Assembly: GCF_028858725.1 (NCBI RefSeq) | Contig: NC_084771.1 | Span: forward strand, 5,732,915-5,796,914 | DNA: 64,000 nucleotides | Reading direction: 5' to 3' | From: Colius striatus | Lineage: Eukaryota > Chordata > Aves > Coliiformes > Coliidae | Shown here: positions 59,601-64,000 of the stretch, piece by piece | How positions within the stretch are numbered: position 1 is the stretch's first letter | How the letters are laid out: each line of letters opens with the position of its first letter | Notes under the pieces: generated by a model | What the model was told of the DNA's origin: nothing | Seen by the model: the letters and a program-made list of their open reading frames with translations, nothing else | The model's database searches: none | Position numbers and translations under genes: made by a program

Positions 59601-62593
59601 GTGCCAAATGCCTAACTACAGTGTCCCAAATACACGTTTCATTTGGTCTTTGATTTGATCTACTTTTGATGAAGTGAAGGAGGGGAAAAAAGGCAACTTA
59701 TTTTAGAATCAGTGTTGCTTTACAGAAGTTATTTACATCGCAGTATTCTGCCTTGCTCTCGAGGTGTTTGTTTGAAAAAACATTGCTGAAAGAGGACGAA
59801 AGATTTAATTTTGAAGTGCCTTTTAGGCAATTTATTTTTGCTTTAAATGTGACATGTCTTAAAGTGTGTAGCAAGCAATAAGAACTTTCTTAGATTACTT
59901 TTTTCCCCTCCGTCATTTCTTGGTTCAAGGTTTAGAGGCCTAAGACCCAAAAAAGGTGAAATGCAAACCCCACTATGCTTCTGTCTGTGTGGAGGGCTTA
60001 TCAGTCTTTCTCAATTTCCTGGCTGCTGTTTGTGAAATGCTTTACTGAGCAGACTGAAACTAAACTTTTCTAAGTAAGAGAGCTACCTTAAATCTTATTT
60101 TTTTAACGTAAAGACTTCCTCCTCCTGTCTTCTCAGAACAACACTCCCTCTCCAGTATACAAATTGGAAAGGCAGAGGTTTGAAGGAGGAGAGGAGGCAG
60201 TTTTCTTTCCTCATTCCCATAGTTGAAGAAGTACACATCTACTAGTTCGAATCATTGTTTTGAAACTTGTAAGGATGGAATTGTGCATGTAAGAATATTA
60301 AATAGCTGTGCAGTTGTTTAAGACTGTGAATCCATCAGCAATGAGCTATTTTGTGTGGTTTTGTAATCTTTTTGTCTTCTGTTGTTTTGGAACTACTGTA
60401 GTTAGGTTAAATTGGTGTATTGTTGCCACCCTGTGGCCATAACTTCATGTAAAATTCAGGAGCAGATTATTTGTACAGGCAAAAATACATTGAGAGCCTT
60501 TGTGTTATATTTTAGGGGCTGCCTAACGAGCGGTGGCGAGTAACGTTCATTAATGAACACTACGGGCTGTGTGACACGTACCCATCGCTCCTGGTCGTGC
60601 CATATAACGCCACGGATGAGGATCTCAAAAAAGTTGCTGCTTTTAGGTCCCGAAATAGAATCCCGGTGAGTACTATGTGGTGAAAGTTACCTTACGGTGT
60701 AGCAAGTTTCAAGTGTGTGCATCGAAACAACTTTTTGCTGAACGTGACACAGAGAATGCTTTTTCTGGAAATGGTTACAGCAAAATAGTTTTCATTGGCT
60801 GCTGGTTTTTCCTGCTTCAAACTGTCTCTTGGCCAAGCCACATTTCTGTTTTTCCCCTACAACAACCACCCATTCCAACTTTGCTGATTTTAATGTGACT
60901 CTTCTATTATCAACTGCCAGCATTGCAGATTCCCTTTTCTTAATGAAGTATGAGCCCTGGACTGACATTTGTACTAGTTTGACTGTTGTTGGATGTGTGT
61001 AAAAAGTGGTTGTCCTTCTGCAAGCAAACTGCATGGCAGCTAAACACAGTTCCTGTGGTCAGTCCTAAAATAAGACCACACATAGTTTCTTGGGCTTTTT
61101 AGTCCTTTAAATTTGGCTGTGGAATTTAAGATAAACCCTTTTGACTTTTTGTATTTCTGTAACTAAAGTTGTTTGAGAGAATTTTTGTGTCAGCGCTTTT
61201 CAGCACTATAGAAAATCCTCATTTCTGTCATGATAAAATCTGTTCTAATATTTCAGTTTGACAAGCTCAGAGTAGGTGCAGCATTCTTAGAAATGATCAT
61301 AAAGTTGCCTTGAGTCTCAGTTAATTTCAAACAGATCTGAAATGCAATATGATAAACATTTCTTACATGTAGTATTTACTGACAAGCTGGCCTATAATTA
61401 TAAATTTACTATAGAGATACACAGATATATGTATAACATGTAATGTGTATGAGATGTTAAATATACAGTACATGCATATAGTTTTTGTAACCTAGCTGTA
61501 TCTTCTCTGTCATCTCAAAATTCATGACAGGGCTTTTGTATGCCTGTACAGTGAGAACAATTTCCTTGGTGCTAGTAACTTCATTCTTGTCAGGAAGTAA
61601 CCAATCATACTCACCTGCAGACACACTGACAGCTCTAGAGGTTGTATTTCAGGAACAAATACTTTCCGAGGAGTTTAGTTTTTGAGCAGTTGTTCTTTGT
61701 AACCCACAACTTTTCAGACTGAGAATACTGTTTCTTAACATTCTTCAGTGAGGAAGTTGACATTTTTGCCTGTTTCTTGGGGTGCTTATCTTTTAATCTC
61801 TTGCACTGCAAACTGCTCCCTGGGCAGCTCACTATCTCGTGTTTGCAGTAAGTCACTTCCGACTCACAACAACTCCACTGCCTCATCTTTGTAAAGAGGA
61901 CTGAGGAACAGAATGTACTTTAAAGAGAAGGGAAAACATTAAAGATTCTGCTGAAAGGTTCAACTTTCCTTCCTTATCCAAAAAAAGGAAAAAATTGTTC
62001 CTGTAGAATTGGAGCATTATGGTCACTATTTCTACAATGACTTCATTCTTCTGAAGCGTTTCTTAGTTTCAGCAGACAATTGCTGTTTGTTTCCAGTTTG
62101 CTTTTCAGAATTATTTGTGCAACCTGGGACTTGCAGGAAAATATTAAAAAGCACTGGATTATGTAGCTTAATATAGTTTCAATAAGAATGAAGCATCCAA
62201 GAGAATGAACTTTTAAAGATGACTTATTAAATGTTATGAGACTGAAGTGGAAGCAACTGAGATGTCTGACTTATCTTTTGAAGAAATACAATAAAAAATG
62301 TTCATTTTCATGCTACCTGTTCTAAAGAATGTAACTTAAATTTTGAAGTGACAATTTTTCAATAAAATATATTTCTTCTACTGTGTTTTTTGGCATGTGA
62401 CTAGGTTCTGTCGTGGATTCATCCAGAGACTCAAGCTGTTATCATGCGCTGCAGTCAGCCCCTTGTTGGGATGAGTGGCAAGCGGAATAAAGATGATGAG
62501 AGATACCTTGATATCATCAGGGAGGCTAACGGGCAGATCTCAAAACTGACCATCTATGATGCTAGGCCCAATGTCAATGCAGTTGCAAACAAG
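47610..62593 (+). CDS. MTM1: MTM1, myotubularin phosphoinositide 3-phosphatase (residues 1-289; 3' partial)
   Basis: Eight coding exons join to 867 nt in one frame. Residues about 29-160 form the PH-GRAM domain (ICPFNGP-like start, [28 protein letters not shown]). From about 163 the phosphatase domain begins ([69 protein letters not shown]). Myotubularin removes the 3-phosphate of PI3P and PI(3,5)P2 on endosomes and controls membrane traffic; loss in humans causes X-linked centronuclear myopathy. Residues altered in patients (V49, R69, L70, R184, N189, P205, R224, R241) are all present. MTM1 is chosen over MTMR1/MTMR2 because of the MAS(S)STPKYNS start, [15 protein letters not shown] and the RNKDDE segment. 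The catalytic Cys-X5-Arg exon lies past the right edge. No frameshift or stop is seen. Confidence 0.95.
47673..48645 (+). other. MTM1: MTM1 intron 2 (0.97 kb)
   Basis: GTGAGT to CTTTCTTTAG. AT-rich, no repeat recognised. Confidence 0.9.
48646..48718 (+). CDS. MTM1: MTM1 exon 3 (residues 22-46, 73 nt)
   Basis: The acceptor TTCTTTAG precedes ACTCTAAAAG and the donor is ACAG|GTATGA. It enters in phase 0 and leaves in phase 1. It encodes TLKDGTNW... [10 protein letters not shown], linking the N-terminus to the PH-GRAM domain. Confidence 0.93.
48719..50208 (+). other. MTM1: MTM1 intron 3 (1.5 kb)
   Basis: GTATGA to TTTCTTACAG. A competing acceptor-like TTTTTTTCTTTTAG ends at 50176. No repeat recognised. 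Confidence 0.9.
50209..50303 (+). CDS. MTM1: MTM1 exon 4 (residues 46-77, 95 nt)
   Basis: The acceptor TTCTTACAG precedes ACAAGGAAG and the donor is AAT|GTGAGT. Encodes [17 protein letters not shown] and [14 protein letters not shown], the first strands of the PH-GRAM domain. V49, R69 and L70 are conserved. Confidence 0.95.
50304..51292 (+). other. MTM1: MTM1 intron 4 (1.0 kb)
   Basis: GTGAGT to CCCTTGTAG. The first 150 bases stay open in the exon frame up to TGA/TAA near 50457, so retention would give a short truncated product. No repeat recognised. Confidence 0.9.
51293..51403 (+). CDS. MTM1: MTM1 exon 5 (residues 78-114, 111 nt)
   Basis: The acceptor CCCTTGTAG precedes GATCCAGTT and the donor is AAA|GTAAGA; phase 0 at both ends. 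Encodes [20 protein letters not shown] and [11 protein letters not shown], the most conserved part of the PH-GRAM fold. Confidence 0.95.
51404..52307 (+). other. MTM1: MTM1 intron 5 (0.9 kb)
   Basis: GTAAGA to TTTGTTGTAG. Plain AT-rich sequence. Confidence 0.9.
52308..52409 (+). CDS. MTM1: MTM1 exon 6 (residues 115-148, 102 nt)
   Basis: The acceptor TTGTTGTAG precedes GATATGAGA and the donor is TTG|GTAAGT; phase 0 at both ends. Encodes [18 protein letters not shown] and YAFPQSHNL, the end of the PH-GRAM domain. Confidence 0.95.
53540..53760 (-). mobile_element. Old CR1 LINE fragment
   Basis: TTCTGGACATCATCTGGTCCAGGCTTC, GGTTATCCAGGGCATG and TAGATTCCATCATG match the inverted CR1 3' region (ACATCATCTGGTCCAACC and so on) at low similarity. 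The edges are fuzzy. Confidence 0.6.
54522..55165 (-). mobile_element. CR1 LINE fragment with ORF2 remnant
   Basis: The left end CACAGAATCACAGAGTAGCAGG and GGACCTCTAGAAATCATCTAGTCCAACTC is the inverted CR1 3' end. Between 54796 and 55086 the minus strand still encodes the C-terminal part of CR1 reverse-transcriptase ORF2 ([55 protein letters not shown]). This coding stretch is open for 96 codons, which indicates a moderately young copy. It is 5'-truncated and not autonomous. Confidence 0.93.
59244..59327 (+). CDS. MTM1: MTM1 exon 7 (residues 149-176, 84 nt)
   Basis: The acceptor CATCCTACAG precedes CTTTTTTTTGCC and the donor is CAG|GTAAGT; phase 0 at both ends. Encodes [16 protein letters not shown] and [10 protein letters not shown], the start of the phosphatase domain. 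The first two residues are Leu-Phe, where human MTM1 and MTMR2 have Pro-Leu. A run of eight T follows the acceptor. Confidence 0.93.
59328..60515 (+). other. MTM1: MTM1 intron 7 (1.2 kb)
   Basis: GTAAGT to TTATATTTTAG. An AATAAA (59485-59490) is followed 15 bases later by eleven A (59506-59516), with another A-rich run upstream. Otherwise unremarkable. Confidence 0.9.
60516..60665 (+). CDS. MTM1: MTM1 exon 8 (residues 177-226, 150 nt)
   Basis: The acceptor ATATTTTAG precedes GGGCTGCCT and the donor is CCG|GTGAGT; phase 0 at both ends. Encodes [20 protein letters not shown] and [19 protein letters not shown], early phosphatase domain with W183, R184, N189 and P205 in place. Confidence 0.96.
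60666..62404 (+). other. MTM1: MTM1 intron 8 (1.7 kb)
   Basis: GTGAGT to GCATGTGACTAG. AT-rich with a TATA-rich patch near 61.4 kb. No repeat family recognised. Confidence 0.9.
62405..62593 (+). CDS. MTM1: MTM1 exon 9 (residues 227-289, 189 nt)
   Basis: The acceptor GTGACTAG precedes GTTCTGTCGTGG and the donor is AAG|GTAAAC; phase 0 at both ends. Encodes [31 protein letters not shown] and [13 protein letters not shown]. This is the last exon inside the window; about half of the protein, including the active-site loop, lies beyond it. Confidence 0.96.
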
Positions 62594-64000
62594 GTAAACC
62601 GGTGCTTAATAGTTTTATGTGTGAAGGGGGAGGTAGGAGGGAGACTTAACTGAGTTTCCTGTGAGGAGGCTTTTGTGAACAGTGGTAATCTTAATGTAGA
62701 TAAGTTTACATATTCAAATATATATTTACATAATCAAATACTGAGACTGAAGGCCATGAAAGGACATGATGTACCTAAAGTAGGTCACAAGCAGAGTTTC
62801 AGGACTATATGTGGATTTCCAGACAGGCTTTACGCTGTCTGTTATCTGTCAAGCACAGATGTTAGCATGGGACTGCAATCAGATATGACTACATTCTGCA
62901 TTGTAAGGTAGGTGTAGGCTGAGCTGTAGAGCATGTCCTCTTGTTGTCCTAATCTCCAATCTAAATCTTCCCTGGTAAAACTTGAGGCCATTTCTTGTCC
63001 TGTTACTTTTTACTTGGGAGAAAAGACCAACTCCCACCTCACTACCACCTGTCTCCAGGTAGTTATAGAGAGTGTCATGTCTCCCCTCAACCTCCTTCTC
63101 TCCAGGCTAAACACTCCCAGTTCCCTCAGCTGCTCTTCATCAGATTTGTACTCCAGATCCTTCCCCAGCTCCATTGCCTGTCTCTGGACATGTTCCAGCA
63201 CCTCAGTGTCCCTCTTGTAATGAGGCTTTGAGATCTTAGTGAAATGAGGGGTGTGCTTATCTGACAGAGGAGGAATTCTAGCCTCTGAATAGATTTTTGG
63301 CACAGAGTGAACACTAATTTAGTGGAATGAGTCCTCTTCAATGTTTGTGCTTAAAGGGGTATGAAATGGTAAAACTTGTTTTCCTCTGAGAGGTTGATAC
63401 AATAACAGTTGTTATGTTGATTCAGAATTCGAGAGGGACAATAATGTTAGTGTTTCTGCTCTGTGCAATTTAAAATCATGCAACTATACTTTTACAGCCT
63501 TCTCTATAATAGAGAATGTAATTTTTTAATCACAAGATAAGGCTCTTTTTTGTATAGCACACGTTCTTTCAGAGGCTCAGGCCTAGGGGCTGTTGGTTTG
63601 TATTTTGACGGTCTGCATCAGTTGCTTACATTTTAGTCTACAAATTGCATTACCCTCTGCATACTGAATTCTTACGTGTGAACAAATCATGAACTCCTCC
63701 TGCTTGCCTTGTGGTAGGAATGTCAATTCTTACATCAACTTATTTTTTTTTCCTAGTTCTTGGACAAACTCAAATTTTTACCCCATTTGTTTCAAAGATG
63801 TATTATGGCCAGACTTTATACACACAAATGTATTCAAGCACAGTTTTCAGCTTATTTTTAATGATCTTATGTGTTCTAATTAACTGTGGTGTATCCAAAT
63901 GTGAAATAATCAGAGTAGAGTGCATTTCTGGGTCTGAGGGACAGTGATGTACAGAGGGCAATCCAGTGTTCATAAGCACTGAAAACAGTTTTCTCGAACA
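62594..64000 (+). other. MTM1: MTM1 intron 9 (5' part)
   Basis: Starts with the donor GTAAAC and continues past the window end. It contains one CR1 fragment. No further exon is seen. Confidence 0.85.
62925..63255 (-). mobile_element. CR1 LINE fragment, ORF2 part
   Basis: The minus strand reads CR1 ORF2 words ([34 protein letters not shown]) over 63060-63255, and the rest matches the inverted downstream segment (CTAATCTCCAATCTAAATCTTCC). The 3'-terminal CR1 signature is missing, so the copy is truncated at both ends. Confidence 0.88.

Noticed and set aside
16508-62593. Reading the pair as MAML2 and MTMR2, which are also neighbours in human (11q21)
   Set aside because: The myotubularin peptide fits MTM1 far better: [11 protein letters not shown] start, [29 protein letters not shown] and RNKDDE. 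MTMR2 has a different N-terminus and differs in these segments. With MTM1 fixed, the neighbour should be MAMLD1.
1-64000. CRISPR arrays, operons, tRNA or rRNA genes, endogenous retrovirus LTR pairs
   Set aside because: Looked for on both strands and not found. The sequence is plainly vertebrate and the only transposon coding remnants are CR1.

Overview
This window is vertebrate genomic DNA, almost certainly from a bird. It has spliced genes with GT-AG introns, a CpG-island promoter, and several copies of CR1, the dominant avian LINE, whose 3' end reads ATTCTATGATTCTAT. It also has worn relics of older amniote repeats. I see no bacterial, plasmid or viral gene and no CRISPR array, so this is an ordinary nuclear locus. 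I cannot name the species.

Two genes lie head to tail on the + strand. From 1 to about 20.7 kb is the 3' part of a mastermind-family gene, called MAMLD1. It comprises a 16.5 kb upstream intron, two short coding exons, a large last exon encoding a Ser/Pro/Gln/Met-rich tail that ends in an acidic segment, and a 3' UTR of about 1.2 kb. From about 34.7 kb to the window end is the 5' part of MTM1, encoding the phosphoinositide 3-phosphatase myotubularin. It comprises a CpG-island promoter, a probable noncoding exon 1, a 12 kb first intron, and coding exons 2-9. These give residues 1-289: the whole PH-GRAM domain and the start of the phosphatase domain. The catalytic Cys-X5-Arg loop lies beyond the right edge. 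The coding boundaries at nucleotides 63, 136, 231, 342, 444, 528, 678 and 867 match the human MTM1 boundaries as I know them. MAMLD1 and MTM1 are neighbours in human Xq28 in the same order and orientation, so the two identifications support each other.

Between the genes (20.7-34.7 kb) I find no convincing gene. The stretch holds an orphan GC/CpG-rich patch (23.5-23.8 kb), a GT-rich minisatellite (24.3-24.6 kb), a MIR-like SINE relic (26.6-26.8 kb), two pieces of an ancient amniote repeat (28.3 kb and 31.5-33.1 kb) and one CR1. Five more CR1 fragments lie in MTM1 introns. The MTM1 promoter has a 50-bp GC-rich tandem repeat, two ZNF143/THAP11-type motifs and a CACGTG box.

The two proteins work in different places. 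The MAMLD1 product is a nuclear co-activator-like protein, and myotubularin is an endosomal lipid phosphatase. Their adjacency reflects conserved synteny and does not imply a shared pathway. I found no new biological system. The best leads are the acidic mastermind-like tail of MAMLD1, the promoter repeat and motif cluster, and a substitution at a conserved Pro-Leu of myotubularin.
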